From Rhizobium sp. NLR16a (lineage in GTDB: Bacteria > Pseudomonadota > Alphaproteobacteria > Rhizobiales > Rhizobiaceae), in contig NZ_CP072866.1 in assembly GCF_017948245.1 (NCBI RefSeq), positions 310,001-374,000 on the forward strand: a stretch of DNA of 64,000 bases. Reading direction: 5' to 3'. Of this stretch, positions 43,841 through 54,022 are shown in pieces. Below the pieces are notes generated by a model. That model was not told the origin of the DNA, made no database searches, and saw only the letters and a list, made by a program, of their open reading frames with translations. Position 1 is the stretch's first letter. Every line of letters begins with the position of its first letter. Position numbers and translations under genes: made by a program.

Positions 43841-46231
43841 ATGTGGATGAACGAGGGAACGGTCGTGTCCGGCGAACTGCACACAATCTTGGCAATGGAT
43901 GGCACGTTGGCAGGCCTGCAGGGTGTCGGCGACGCCCTCGAGCGACATGGTATCGTGCTGCGCGTTCACCTCGACCGAGCTGAGTTTCACGAATGCGCCG
44001 CCAAACGACCGCTGCCGGCGCTCATTCTGCTGGACGCCCTGTCGCCGGAGGGAGGTGGGCTCGAAGACTGCCGGCGTTTCAAATCAAAGCCTATAACGTG
44101 TGATATTCCAGTCATCATTCTGGTCTCGCCGGAGGACGAGGAGAGCCGGATCGGAGGGCTTGCCGCCGGTGCGGTGGATTGCGTTTCCAACCTTGTCTCC
44201 GCCGCGGAGCTCGTCGCCCGCATTAAGCGACATATCGAGCTCGGCGCAGTCCGCGCGCGCCTGCAGCGGCGCAACGAGCAACTCGATACGGCACTTGCCA
44301 GCATGGGACAAGGCGTCTGCCTGTTCGACGAGGCCGGCCGGCTGCTGCTTTCAAACAACCGTTATGCCGAAGTCTACGGACTTGATCCCTCCGTCATCCA
44401 TCCGGGACAGTCACTCAAGGACATCCTCAACCTGAGACAGGGGGTCGGCGCCGTTCCCGCCACCTCGACCTCGGAATATCTCGCCTGGGCCGAAGCGACC
44501 AATAGGGGCGATACGCCTCGGGATTGGATCAAGGAACTCAAGTCGGGCCAGATCATCCGCGGCTATCATCAGCGCACGTCGGACGGCGGATGGGTATCGA
44601 CCCACGAGGATATCACGCAGGCCTGGCAGGCTGAAAAGGCCCTTGCGAAGGCGCATGTCCAGGCAGAACGCGCCGAGCAGGAGGCGCGGGCAGCGCATTC
44701 ACGTCTTCTGGCGGCTTTCGAAGTCGTCCCGGAAGGTCTCGTCCTATTCGACGAGGAAGACCGCTTCGTCCTCTGGAACCAGAGATATGAGCAGCTTTAC
44801 GCCGAAAGCGGCGATATGCTCGTAAAAGGCATGCGCTTCGAAGACCGCCTGCGTGCAGGCCTCGAGCGCGGCCAATATCCGGAAGCGGTCGGACGCGAAG
44901 AGGAATGGCTGGCGGAAAGGCTGGCCCATCATGCAAAGCCCACCAGCAAACACGAGCAACGCCTACCCGGAAACCGCTGGATACGGATCGAAGAACGCCA
45001 GATCTCCGAAGGCGGCAGCGTCGGCATACGTGTCGACATTACCGATCTCAAGATGCAGGAGGCGTCGTTCAGGCTGCTGTTCGAAGGCAACCCGATGCCG
45101 ATGTGGGTTTACGATCATGAAACGTTGAGATTTCTCCACGTAAACCAAGCCGCCATCGATCACTACGGCTATCGTCTGGAGCAATTCCTGACGATGCGAC
45201 TATCCGACATCGAGGCGCAGGAATCCAATCCGCCGCAGGCCGTCGTTTTCGATGTCGAGGATCCTGCGTCGTCCCGCTCTTGCCGCCATCTCAAGGGAGA
45301 TGGCGCGGCCATCGAGGTCACCGTCTATTCCACCTGCTTGAACTACAAGGGCCAGGCGGCATCGCTGATGGCTGTCGTCGACGTCACCGAGGCCAAGCGC
45401 GCCGAAAAGGCATTGCTGCAGCACCGTGACACGCTTGAAGAGATGGTGCGCTCCCGCACGGTCGAACTGGCGCGGCAGACAGAAGAGCTCGAACGGATGC
45501 TCGAACAGGAAAAGCAGATCAACGAATTGCAGCGGCAGTTCGTCTCGATGGCGTCGCATGAATTCCGCACCCCGCTTGCGGTGATCGACGGCGCGGCGCA
45601 ACGGCTCATTCGGCGCAAAGAGGCAGCGACGCCGGAGTTTCTTTGCGAAAAAGCCGATCAGATCCGCAGCTCGGTTTCGCGCATGCTCGAACTGATGGAA
45701 AGTATTCTTGCTGCCGGGCGGCTGGACCATGGCAGGATCACCATCGTGCACAAGCCGTGCTCGATCGCGGAAATCATCGAAATCTGCCGCGCCCGCCAGG
45801 AGAGCATCCGGCGCACCCACCGTTTTCTGCTTGACCTCGATCGGCTTCCTCCGACCATCTATGGGGATCATCCTGCGCTCGACCAGGTCTTCAGCAATCT
45901 CTTCTCGAACGCCGTGAAATACGCACCGGATTCGCCGAACGTCCACGTCACCGGATGGCAGGAAGGGGACAGCGTTTGCATCACTGTCCGCGACGAAGGC
46001 ATCGGCATCGACGCCGATGACCTCCCGAAGATGTTCCAGCGTTATTTCCGTGCCAGAAGTTCCACGGGCATTGCCGGCACTGGCATCGGCCTTAATCTCG
46101 TCAAGCAGATCATCGAGCTTCACGGCGGATCGATAGAAGTGACAAGCAGCCGCGGGGACGGCACGACGTTTACGCTTCGGATTCCGATCGGCGCGGAGGT
46201 GCCAGATCAGTTGCGTGTCGCTGCCGGATAG
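43841..46231 (+). CDS. multi-PAS sensor histidine kinase with N-terminal pseudo-receiver
   Basis: This 796-residue protein has no membrane segment. A receiver-like domain (about 14-135) keeps Asp65 in LILLDALSPEGGG, but the acidic pair is weak and the usual Lys is replaced in DCVSNLVSAAEL. PAS domains lie at about 145-260, 285-400 and 405-515, then a coiled coil to 565. The kinase core has the H box ASHEFRTP (His573), the N box DQVFSNLFSNAVKYAP and the G box DEGIGIDADDLPKMFQRYFRA with GTGIGLNL. The ATG at 43841 lacks a ribosome site; a GTG at 43865 after GAGGGA may be the true start. No response regulator is adjacent, so its target is unknown. Confidence 0.9.
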   Translation: MWMNEGTVVSGELHTILAMDGTLAGLQGVGDALERHGIVLRVHLDRAEFHECAAKRPLPALILLDALSPEGGGLEDCRRFKSKPITCDIPVIILVSPEDEESRIGGLAAGAVDCVSNLVSAAELVARIKRHIELGAVRARLQRRNEQLDTALASMGQGVCLFDEAGRLLLSNNRYAEVYGLDPSVIHPGQSLKDILNLRQGVGAVPATSTSEYLAWAEATNRGDTPRDWIKELKSGQIIRGYHQRTSDGGWVSTHEDITQAWQAEKALAKAHVQAERAEQEARAAHSRLLAAFEVVPEGLVLFDEEDRFVLWNQRYEQLYAESGDMLVKGMRFEDRLRAGLERGQYPEAVGREEEWLAERLAHHAKPTSKHEQRLPGNRWIRIEERQISEGGSVGIRVDITDLKMQEASFRLLFEGNPMPMWVYDHETLRFLHVNQAAIDHYGYRLEQFLTMRLSDIEAQESNPPQAVVFDVEDPASSRSCRHLKGDGAAIEVTVYSTCLNYKGQAASLMAVVDVTEAKRAEKALLQHRDTLEEMVRSRTVELARQTEELERMLEQEKQINELQRQFVSMASHEFRTPLAVIDGAAQRLIRRKEAATPEFLCEKADQIRSSVSRMLELMESILAAGRLDHGRITIVHKPCSIAEIIEICRARQESIRRTHRFLLDLDRLPPTIYGDHPALDQVFSNLFSNAVKYAPDSPNVHVTGWQEGDSVCITVRDEGIGIDADDLPKMFQRYFRARSSTGIAGTGIGLNLVKQIIELHGGSIEVTSSRGDGTTFTLRIPIGAEVPDQLRVAAG

Positions 46232-46316
46232 GCAGACGGCATCTTCTCCGAGCGGCGGCGGCCTTCGCTGTTGGTCGCATTGTTTAGCGCTCGCCGCTGG
46301 GAGATGGAGGTTCAGA

Positions 46317-46825
46317 ATGATCGATCGCCAACCCTTCGATCTCAAGACCTATGTGCGCGACATTGCGACGCGGCCATGCTTTATCTGCGGCTTGATCGAG
46401 AATGATCCGGCTTGTTTTCATCATCGTATTTTCGAAGACGATGAGACGATTATCTTCCTGAGCAAATATCAGACACTGCCCGGTTATTGCCTCGTCTGCC
46501 CGAGGGAACATCGCGAAGACCTGGCGAATGACATGTCGGGGGTGAATATCTTCGGCTGCAGGAGAAGGTGCATGTGTTGTCCCGCGCGCTGAAAAGGGTA
46601 TTCGACGCCGAGCGGATTTATGTGCTTTCGCTCGGCAGCCAGCAAGCCAACAGCCACTTGCATTTTCATGTCGTTCTCTTGCCTTCAGGCGTGCCTCTTG
46701 AGGAGCAGCAATACCATGCGTTGATGGCGGAACATGGCGTTCTGCAGATGCCCGAAAATGAAATGGCGGAGCTGGCGCGGCGGATCGCTGAAGCATATCA
46801 CGCAGAGGGGACTAATCGTTGTTAG
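46317..46825 (+). pseudogene. HIT-family hydrolase gene with single-base frameshift
   Basis: The N-terminal frame (ATG at 46317, GGAGG upstream) gives MIDRQPFDLKTYVRDIATRP, CFICGLIENDP and CLVCPREHREDLANDMS. Another frame then gives YLRLQEKVHVLSRALKRV and SHLHFHVVLLPSG, the HxHxH nucleotide-binding triad. Reading on needs one more base in the G run at 46538-46542. Together they make a normal HIT protein of about 170 residues, an AMP-lysine or dinucleotide hydrolase type. As it stands the active-site triad is out of frame. Confidence 0.8.
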
Positions 46826-47243
46826 ACTTCACGTCGTTCGAGTGGCCCGAGGATGGTGATGCCTTCGTTGCGCGCCGCGTCCGCCATCTTTCGATCGGCT
46901 GTGGCCAGAGGCAGGCCATCCGCTTTCGCAAGGGCAACATAACTCGCGTCATATGCCGTGAGTGCATAGCGGTTTGCCAGATGAAGTATCAATCCGTCTC
47001 CTCCTGATCCGGCGTCCTCCAAGGACAGGCCCCGCAATTGCGTCATCAGCAGCACCGCTTCGCCGGATCGAAGCCGTCCACGTCGCTCCGCCATCAGAAA
47101 CAGATTACGGGTTTCGAACCAGAACAAGGTCGGTACTAATCCAACCGTCGTGTTGAGATCGGACATAAGCCGGTCGGCAGCATCGTGCTGCTCATCAGGG
47201 AGAAACCACGCTGCGGCGATCGAGGCGTCAAGGACAAAGGTCA

Positions 47244-47244
<1 letters not shown>
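46822..47244 (-). CDS. vapC: VapC-like PIN-domain toxin
   Basis: This 140-residue PIN ribonuclease starts FVLDASIAAAWFLPDE (first Asp), has Glu in WFETRNL, and ends TAYDASYVALAKADGLPLATADRKM (the two C-terminal Asp of the metal site). It likely cleaves tRNA or other RNA when not bound by antitoxin. Its start overlaps the antitoxin stop (ATGA at 47244) in the normal antitoxin-first order. Confidence 0.9.
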
Positions 47245-47990
<746 letters not shown>

Positions 47991-48009
47991 AAATTGGCGC
48001 GCTCGGCCG

Positions 48010-48315
48010 GTGCGGATCGATGAGATCGTCTTCTACCTCCGGGCGGATTTCCCGCATGATTCCTGGTGGGAAAAGGCAAGCGTCACCTTCTCGAACGGCA
48101 GGAGCTTTTCATTCCCGCTGGTGAAATCGGGTGCTGCGCAGCGCTTTGCGATAGAGCCGTGCATCATCGAATGGATGGAACTGCACGGCCTTGTAAAGGC
48201 TGAGGACAGTTCGCCCTTCCCGGCGCTGACGCAGATCGAAATCTGGGGGACGGAGGTGGCTGCCGTCGTCGCTGTCGAAGACGAGGCCGGGCACCGCCTT
48301 CCTCTTACGCTATGA
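48010..48315 (+). pseudogene. C-terminal fragment of an unidentified larger protein
   Basis: This rightward 101-residue frame, IDEIVFYLRADFPHDSWWEK to PFPALTQIEIWGTEV, has the look of a C-terminal beta-sandwich (discoidin-like) module. There is no ribosome site before the first Met and no upstream extension in frame. It faces away from the fragment at 47651-47990. The pair probably marks a deletion joining two divergent genes. Confidence 0.45.
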
Positions 48316-49320
48316 GCCGAGGGCCGGCTTGGGCCGCGCCGCGCTCGGCGGGCTGTCATGCAGTCTGTTCCAGGCGCGACGCAGCTGCCGGGCCGAGCCG
48401 AAGCCGGCGCGCATCGCCACGGCCTCCATATCCAGCCGTGAACCGGCGAGCATCTCGCGGGCGAGCGCCACGCGCATACGGTTGACGAAATCCGTGACGC
48501 TCATGCCGGTATATTCGTTGAACAGCCGCGAGAGGTTTCGCGGGCTGGCGCCGCTGAGGCGCGCGAGCGAGGCGACCGACCAGTCGCGGGAGGGATCGGC
48601 AGCGACTGCGTCCTGGGCGCGATGGATGGCCGGATGGATATGGTTGCGGCCTTCGAGCCAGGGCGAAAGCTGCGGATCCGAGCCGCCGCGCCTGAGATAG
48701 ACGACGAGATAGCGCGCCACCGCAAGCGCGCAGGCATGTCCCGCCGCCTCGGCAACAATGTGCAGCATGAGGTCTATACCGGCGGTGATGCCGGCGCTCG
48801 TCAGGCGCTCTCCATCCTCGACATAGAGCCGGTTGTCCCGGATGCGCGCGGTGGGCGCAAGCCTCGCCAGGTCCTCCATGCAGCCGTGATGGGTGGTGCA
48901 TTCGCGGCCGTCAAGCATTCCGGCCTCGGCGGCGAGCAAGGCGCCCGAGCAGATCGAGGCCAGCCGAACCCCTGGACGAATGGCCCGCTTCAGCCAGGCG
49001 ACGATCGCGGCCTGGGCGGCGCGCTCCTCTTCGTCCCACGGACGGTTGTTCTCCATCGGCGCGTCGGCGCTGCCGGCGATGACGACAAGCGCCTGGTCGG
49101 GCAATCGCTCCGGCAAGGCGGCGACGCCGGTCACGGCAAGGCCGATCGAGCTGCCGACCGTTGCCGAGGGGCCAATATAGGTGACGCTGAAACGCACCGC
49201 CGTCTGTTCGAGGTTCGCCTTGCGCAGCACTTCGATCGGGCCAGCGACATCGAGCAGCAGCACGCGCGGCGGCACGACGACGTAGACGGGAATATCGAAG
49301 GGCTGCGCGGTACCAGTCAT
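48310..49320 (-). CDS. GlxA-family transcriptional regulator (DJ-1/PfpI + AraC)
   Basis: This 336-residue protein has an N-terminal DJ-1/PfpI-like domain (about 10-180; elbow LASICSGALLAAEAGML) and a C-terminal AraC-type pair of helix-turn-helix motifs (about 235-325; WSVASLARLSGASPRNLSRLFNEYTGMS and later AVAMRAGFGSARQLRRAW). The ATG at 49320 overlaps the stop of the isochorismatase-like gene (ATGA). GlxA-type regulators often stand next to such hydrolases and probably respond to a related small molecule, unknown here. Confidence 0.9.
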   Translation of the reverse strand: MTGTAQPFDIPVYVVVPPRVLLLDVAGPIEVLRKANLEQTAVRFSVTYIGPSATVGSSIGLAVTGVAALPERLPDQALVVIAGSADAPMENNRPWDEEERAAQAAIVAWLKRAIRPGVRLASICSGALLAAEAGMLDGRECTTHHGCMEDLARLAPTARIRDNRLYVEDGERLTSAGITAGIDLMLHIVAEAAGHACALAVARYLVVYLRRGGSDPQLSPWLEGRNHIHPAIHRAQDAVAADPSRDWSVASLARLSGASPRNLSRLFNEYTGMSVTDFVNRMRVALAREMLAGSRLDMEAVAMRAGFGSARQLRRAWNRLHDSPPSAARPKPALGS

Positions 49321-49883
49321 GCCGCGAGTTGCTCTTCGCGCCCCGCCAGCGCCTGTTCGACCGTGGCGATCCGGGCGAAGCGGCCCGACAGCACCAGTTC
49401 CGTGCGGCCCCGGATTTCCCCGGCGCTCCAGGTGCGCCCCGCCGCGTCGGTCATCGGGAAGGTCAGAGTCGCTTCGCCGACATAGTCGACCTGATAGCCG
49501 AGATCCGAGGCGTGGCGCGTCGTGGTCTCGCAGCACTGTTCGGTGCGGATGCCGGAGACGATGATGCGACGAACACCATTCTTGGTGAGCCACACGTCGA
49601 GCCCGGAACCGACGAGCGCACTATGGCGGCTCTTCCTGAAGGTTGCTTCGGGAGCGATCCTGAGCGGGGCGAGCGTTTTGACGAAGCCGGAGCTTTCCGA
49701 AAACGGCCCGCTTCCATCGACATGAAAGATCTGGATGGCAGGTATTCCGTGGGCTGCGGCGCCGTCGATCAGAGACTGCTGGCGTTCGATATAGGCGGGT
49801 GCGAGGGCTCCATCCCAATAATCGCGCTGCCGAAAAGACTCCTGGGCGTCTATGACGAGAAGAATGGTTTCATGGCCGGACAT
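49317..49883 (-). CDS. isochorismatase-like cysteine hydrolase
   Basis: This is a 188-residue protein. LLVIDAQESFRQ gives the catalytic Asp, FRKSRHSAL the Lys, and SGIRTEQCCETTTRHASDLGY the nucleophilic Cys, as in nicotinamidase/isochorismatase-fold amidases. I chose the ATG at 49883 because GGAG is 6 bases upstream; an ATG at 49895 lacks a site. It is the first gene of a two-gene unit with the GlxA-type regulator. It likely hydrolyses an amide or carbamoyl group. Confidence 0.88.
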   Translation of the reverse strand: MSGHETILLVIDAQESFRQRDYWDGALAPAYIERQQSLIDGAAAHGIPAIQIFHVDGSGPFSESSGFVKTLAPLRIAPEATFRKSRHSALVGSGLDVWLTKNGVRRIIVSGIRTEQCCETTTRHASDLGYQVDYVGEATLTFPMTDAAGRTWSAGEIRGRTELVLSGRFARIATVEQALAGREEQLAA

Positions 49884-50076
49884 TTTCTGCTCCATGGCGG
49901 TTAATCATGAAGCCATATTCGACGACATGAAGACAGAGGAAAATGCACGCGCCGGACAAATAGCGGACAATTCGCGCCAATGCGGCCGAGGGCGGCCTCG
50001 CGCCGGGAACGGCGGGCGAGACACAACGCCATAGGCACGCTTCCGCCAGCCCCTCTGCCCGTGCTAAGGGGGACGG

Positions 50077-50745
50077 ATGAGACTGCTTGTGGTGGAGGAC
50101 AACAAGGAACTGGCGGCCTGGCTGGGCAAAGCCCTGCGGCAGGCGCAGTACACTATCGATATTGCCTATGACGGCGAGGACGCCGAGCATCTGCTCAAGG
50201 TGGCGGAATATTCAGCGATGATCCTCGATCTTGCGCTGCCCAAGCTTGACGGACTGACGCTTTTGAAGCGGCTGAGGCAATCGGGAAACAAGCTGCCGGT
50301 CATCATCCTGACCGCAAATGCGAGCCTGGACGGCCGTGTGGCAGGGCTCGACAGCGGCGCCGACGATTATCTCGCCAAGCCTTTCGAAATCGCCGAACTC
50401 GAGGCGAGAATCCGCGCGGTCGTCCGCCGCGGCCAGCACCGGGCGTCCTCGGAGATCACCGTCGGAAACCTGCGCTTTTCCGGCGGCACGCGGCAGTTTT
50501 TCGTCGCAGACGAACCGCTGCAACTGACGCCGCGGGAATATGCCGTTCTCGAACAGCTCGTCATGAAGCTCGGCACCACGGTCTCGAAAGCCGCCCTGTC
50601 GGAAAGCGTCTTCGGTTTCCATGATGAGGCCGATCCCAGCGCCATCGAAATTTACGTCCACAGGCTGCGCAAGAAGCTCGAAAACAGTTCGGTTCAGATT
50701 GCGACGCTGCGCGGGCTCGGCTATCTCCTCAGACATGTCCAATAG
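50077..50745 (+). CDS. OmpR/TctD-type response regulator
   Basis: This is a 222-residue protein. The receiver (about 1-115) has the acidic pair VVEDN, the phospho-acceptor Asp51 in ILDLALPKLDG, Thr79 and Lys101 in LAKPFE. A winged-helix DNA-binding domain follows (about 125-218; LTPREYAVLEQLVMK and IEIYVHRLRKKL). The cognate kinase gene overlaps its end by 11 bases. The TctD-like group often controls uptake of organic acids; the target here is unknown. Confidence 0.92.
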   Translation: MRLLVVEDNKELAAWLGKALRQAQYTIDIAYDGEDAEHLLKVAEYSAMILDLALPKLDGLTLLKRLRQSGNKLPVIILTANASLDGRVAGLDSGADDYLAKPFEIAELEARIRAVVRRGQHRASSEITVGNLRFSGGTRQFFVADEPLQLTPREYAVLEQLVMKLGTTVSKAALSESVFGFHDEADPSAIEIYVHRLRKKLENSSVQIATLRGLGYLLRHVQ

Positions 50746-52135
50746 CGCCGTGACAAAGGCCGGCGGAACGATCGCGCGGCTCAGCCAGAGCCTGAGGGTG
50801 CAATTGCTCTGCTGGGTGCTGCTGACGCTCTTCGGTGCGATCGCCTTCAATCTCTACGACAGTTTCTGGTCGGCCGACGCGACGGCAAAGCTGGTGACGG
50901 ATCGAACGCTTCTCGCCTCCGCCCGCGTCATCGCCGAGGCGGTACGCGTCGATGAGGGCGGCAATGTTCAGGTGGATGTGCCGCCGGCCGCGCTCGAGAT
51001 GTTCGATACCGGCTTTGGCGACCGTGTATCCTATCAGGTCATCACCGCCTGGGGCAATCTGGTGAGCGGCTTTCCCGACCTGCCGCGGCCAGCCGTCCAG
51101 CGGGCGGGCGATGATCGCGCCTTCCACGGCGCCGATGTGCGTGTCATCATGCTCGACCATCCCGTCGTCGGTCTTCCCGATGACGGCACGATCTCGGTGA
51201 CCGTCGCCGTGACCCACAACAGCCAGTACGCGATGCGACAGCAATTGTGGCTTTCGGATTTTTCGAAGCAGTTCGTGCTTGTCTTCGTCGCAAGCCTGGT
51301 GACCATCCTCGGGCTTCAGCGCGGCCTCGCGCCGGCGCTCAGGTTGCGGGACGCCGTGCGGCGGCGCGGACGCAACCGCCTCGATCCGCTGCCGCCGGAG
51401 ATGGTCCAGAGCGAATTACGCCCGCTCGTCCATGCGCTCAACGATTACATGGAGCGCGTCCAGAACCAGATGGCCGCGCAGCGGCGGTTCGTATCGAATG
51501 CGGCGCATCAGTTGAGGACGCCGCTCGCGCTGATTTCGACGCAGGCGAGCGTGGCATCCCGGGAGGATGATGCGGCCCGCCGCGACGAGGCGCTTGCAGC
51601 GCTGCGCACCAGCACACGGCAGATTTCGCGCCTCGCCAGCCAGCTTCTCACCTTGTCGCGAGCCGAGCCCGGCAGCCGGCGCCCCCGCAGCGACGCGACC
51701 GATCTCAGCAAGGCTGCCCGCGAGATCCTGGAGGCCTATGCCGAAGAGGCACTCAAGCGCAACATCGATCTCGGCCTGGAGGCGGACCGCTCCGCCATCG
51801 TGGCGGGTGACGGGACGATGCTGCGCGAAATGCTGGTCAATCTCATCGACAATGCGATCCGCTATAGCAAAGCCGATGGGCGAGTGACCGTCGCCGTCGG
51901 GAAGGAGAACGGCCACGCCGTCGTCACCGTCTGGGATAATGGGCCGGGGATTCCCGAAGGGGAGCGCGAGCAGGTTTTTGAACGGTTCTATCGGATCATG
52001 GGAACCGAAAGCGAAGGGAGCGGTCTCGGGCTTGCGATCGTTCGGGAGGTCGTCGAAGGCGCCGGAGGTTCGGTTTCGCTGAGCGATGCGGAGGGCGGCG
52101 GTCTCGTCGTGACCGTGCGGCTTCCGCTCGCTTGA
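50735..52135 (+). CDS. TctE-type sensor histidine kinase
   Basis: This 466-residue inner-membrane kinase has transmembrane segments at about 23-42 and 179-195, a periplasmic sensor between them (the 2CSK_N-like type), and then the kinase core: H box FVSNAAHQLRTPLALIS (His258), N box MLVNLIDNAIRYSKADG, and GPGIPEGEREQVFERFYR with GSGLGLAIV. The ATG at 50735 overlaps the regulator gene. Its signal is unknown; the convergent ABC importer could be a target but lies on the other strand. Confidence 0.9.
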   Translation: MSNSAVTKAGGTIARLSQSLRVQLLCWVLLTLFGAIAFNLYDSFWSADATAKLVTDRTLLASARVIAEAVRVDEGGNVQVDVPPAALEMFDTGFGDRVSYQVITAWGNLVSGFPDLPRPAVQRAGDDRAFHGADVRVIMLDHPVVGLPDDGTISVTVAVTHNSQYAMRQQLWLSDFSKQFVLVFVASLVTILGLQRGLAPALRLRDAVRRRGRNRLDPLPPEMVQSELRPLVHALNDYMERVQNQMAAQRRFVSNAAHQLRTPLALISTQASVASREDDAARRDEALAALRTSTRQISRLASQLLTLSRAEPGSRRPRSDATDLSKAAREILEAYAEEALKRNIDLGLEADRSAIVAGDGTMLREMLVNLIDNAIRYSKADGRVTVAVGKENGHAVVTVWDNGPGIPEGEREQVFERFYRIMGTESEGSGLGLAIVREVVEGAGGSVSLSDAEGGGLVVTVRLPLA

Positions 52136-52158
52136 ACCGGCGACGCTCCAAATTGACA

Positions 52159-52183
52159 AAGGCCGGGCATGGAGCCCGGCCTT
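52159..52183. terminator. bidirectional intrinsic terminator
   Basis: AAGGCCGGGC and GCCCGGCCTT form a perfect 10-base stem with a 5-base loop between the two convergent units (stops at 52135 and 52217). Confidence 0.85.
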
Positions 52184-52216
52184 CGCTTCGATCTGCCTTG
52201 GGAGGAGGCGGATTTA

Positions 52217-53098
52217 TTACTGCGTGTCGAGGTGCTGCTGCGGACGCCATTTTGCCAGGCGGTTCTCGATCAGCGTCATGATGTATTCGGCAAAAAGCGT
52301 GACGACCATGACGAGGAGGATGGCCGCGAACATGCCGGCTGCATCGAACGTGCCCTTTGCAATCGAGATCAACTGACCGATGCCGAAACGGGCGCCGACG
52401 AATTCGCCGACGATCGCGCCGATGATCGCGAAGCCGAAGGAGACGTGCAGGCTGGCGAAGATCCAGCTCATCGCTGAGGGAATGACCACCGTGCGCGTCA
52501 CCTGCCAGTCGGAAGCGCCGAGGATGCGGGCATTGGCAATCATGTTGCGGTCGGCTTCGCGCACGCCCTGGAAGGCGTTGGCGAAGACGACGAAGAACAC
52601 CATGATGAAGGCGAGCGCCACCTTGGACGGCAGGCCGAGACCCATGATCATGATGAAGATCGGGGCGAGCACCACGCGGGGGATCGAGTTGATTGCCTTG
52701 ATGTAGACGGAGAAAATGTCCGACAGGAAGCGGTTGCGACCGAGGCCGATGCCGACGAAGACGCCGGTGATCGAGCCCGCAAAGAAGCCGATCAGTGCCT
52801 CTTCCATCGTCACCCACAGATTATACCAGAGCGATCCTTCGGTGGTGCCTTCGGTCGCCCATTCGTAAAGCCGCTCAACGACGCCGCTCGGGCTGGAATA
52901 GAAGAATGGGTCGATCCAGTTCATGTTGGAGGAAAGCTCCCACATGCCGATCACGAAGACCAGGATGGCGATCTGCCAGAAGCGCACCAGCGTGTTGCGC
53001 CGGCGTATCGCCTTCAGCGCGGAGGCTTCGATCTCGGCATCCGACGTGCCCGGGCGAAACAGAGTGGCCGAACCGGCCTCGAATGTGACGTGTGCCAT
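52217..53098 (-). CDS. ABC transporter permease (SsuC/TauC family)
   Basis: This is a 293-residue inner-membrane permease. The coupling loop is around ARILGASDWQVTRTVVIPSAMSWI, and helices include IAILVFVIGMWELSS and ALIGFFAGSITGVFVGIGLG. The family brings in nitrate, sulfonates, taurine, or pyrimidine-like compounds with a single permease homodimer. It starts 11 bases after the ATPase gene ends. Confidence 0.91.
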   Translation of the reverse strand: MAHVTFEAGSATLFRPGTSDAEIEASALKAIRRRNTLVRFWQIAILVFVIGMWELSSNMNWIDPFFYSSPSGVVERLYEWATEGTTEGSLWYNLWVTMEEALIGFFAGSITGVFVGIGLGRNRFLSDIFSVYIKAINSIPRVVLAPIFIMIMGLGLPSKVALAFIMVFFVVFANAFQGVREADRNMIANARILGASDWQVTRTVVIPSAMSWIFASLHVSFGFAIIGAIVGEFVGARFGIGQLISIAKGTFDAAGMFAAILLVMVVTLFAEYIMTLIENRLAKWRPQQHLDTQ

Positions 53099-53109
53099 GA
53101 TATCCTCCG

Positions 53110-53928
53110 TCAGGCCGCTTCGCTTGCGCGGCGGTAGCTGGTCTCGACCTCTTCGCGCAGGTCTTCCCAGATCGTCTTGCAGTAGTCGATGAAGCTCTGC
53201 TCATAGCGGATTTCCGATACGACGCGGGGGCGGGGAAGGTCGATCGGATAGACCGATTTCACCGTGGCCGGGCCGGCGGTCAGCACATAGACCTTGTCGG
53301 CAAGCGCCACGGCCTCTTCGAGATCGTGGGTGACGAACACCACAGACGCCTTGCGCTCGGCCCAGAGCTTCAGCAACTCTTCGTGCATGACCGTGCGGGT
53401 CTGCACGTCGAGCGCCGAGAAGGGCTCGTCCATCAGCAGGATTTCAGGTTCGTTGATAAAGGTCTGCGCCAGCGAGACACGCTTGCGCATGCCGCCGGAA
53501 AGCTGATGGGGATAATGGTTCAGAAACTTCGACAGGCCGACGCGGGCCAGCCAGTCGCGGGCGCTCTGTTCCGCCTTGGCGCGCGACTTGCCGCGAAACA
53601 GCGGGCCGGCCATGACATTGTCGATCACGTTCTTCCACGGGAAGAGCGCGTCGGTCTGGAACGCAAAACCGACACGCGGGTCGATGCCGGTGATCGGCCC
53701 GCCCATCAGGCGGACTTCGCCGGCACTCGGGCGTGCGAGGCCCGTCACGAGGTTGAGTGTCGTCGACTTGCCGCAGCCGGTGGGGCCGACGACGGCGACG
53801 AACTCGCCGCGGGCGACCGTCATGTTGAAATCGCGCAGCGCAGTGAGCGACTTGCCGGTCGGAGAGACGAAGCGCCGGCTGACATTGATCAACTCGATCG
53901 CCGGGGTCTGATTGTTGTCCTGTTGCAT
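53110..53928 (-). CDS. ABC transporter ATP-binding protein (SsuB/TauB family)
   Basis: This is a 272-residue ATPase with Walker A GPTGCGKST, the Q loop FAFQTDALFPW, signature LSGGMRKRV, Walker B ILLMDEPFSALD and switch His in VFVTHDLEEA. The ATG at 53928 is the start nearest the conserved N-terminus. It powers the permease encoded just downstream and follows the binding-protein gene. Confidence 0.92.
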   Translation of the reverse strand: MQQDNNQTPAIELINVSRRFVSPTGKSLTALRDFNMTVARGEFVAVVGPTGCGKSTTLNLVTGLARPSAGEVRLMGGPITGIDPRVGFAFQTDALFPWKNVIDNVMAGPLFRGKSRAKAEQSARDWLARVGLSKFLNHYPHQLSGGMRKRVSLAQTFINEPEILLMDEPFSALDVQTRTVMHEELLKLWAERKASVVFVTHDLEEAVALADKVYVLTAGPATVKSVYPIDLPRPRVVSEIRYEQSFIDYCKTIWEDLREEVETSYRRASEAA

Positions 53929-54022
53929 GGTGATACCTGAGGCGTGCTTAGGGGCGCGCACGCGATGCCCGTGATCGAACGGACGCCGCTTCCGCTCGGG
54001 AGCTGGAAGCGGCGCGGCGGCC

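Noticed and set aside
46568..46825. The HIT triad frame as an independent small gene
   Set aside because: It lacks a plausible start and only completes the fold begun in the upstream frame, so one broken gene is more likely.
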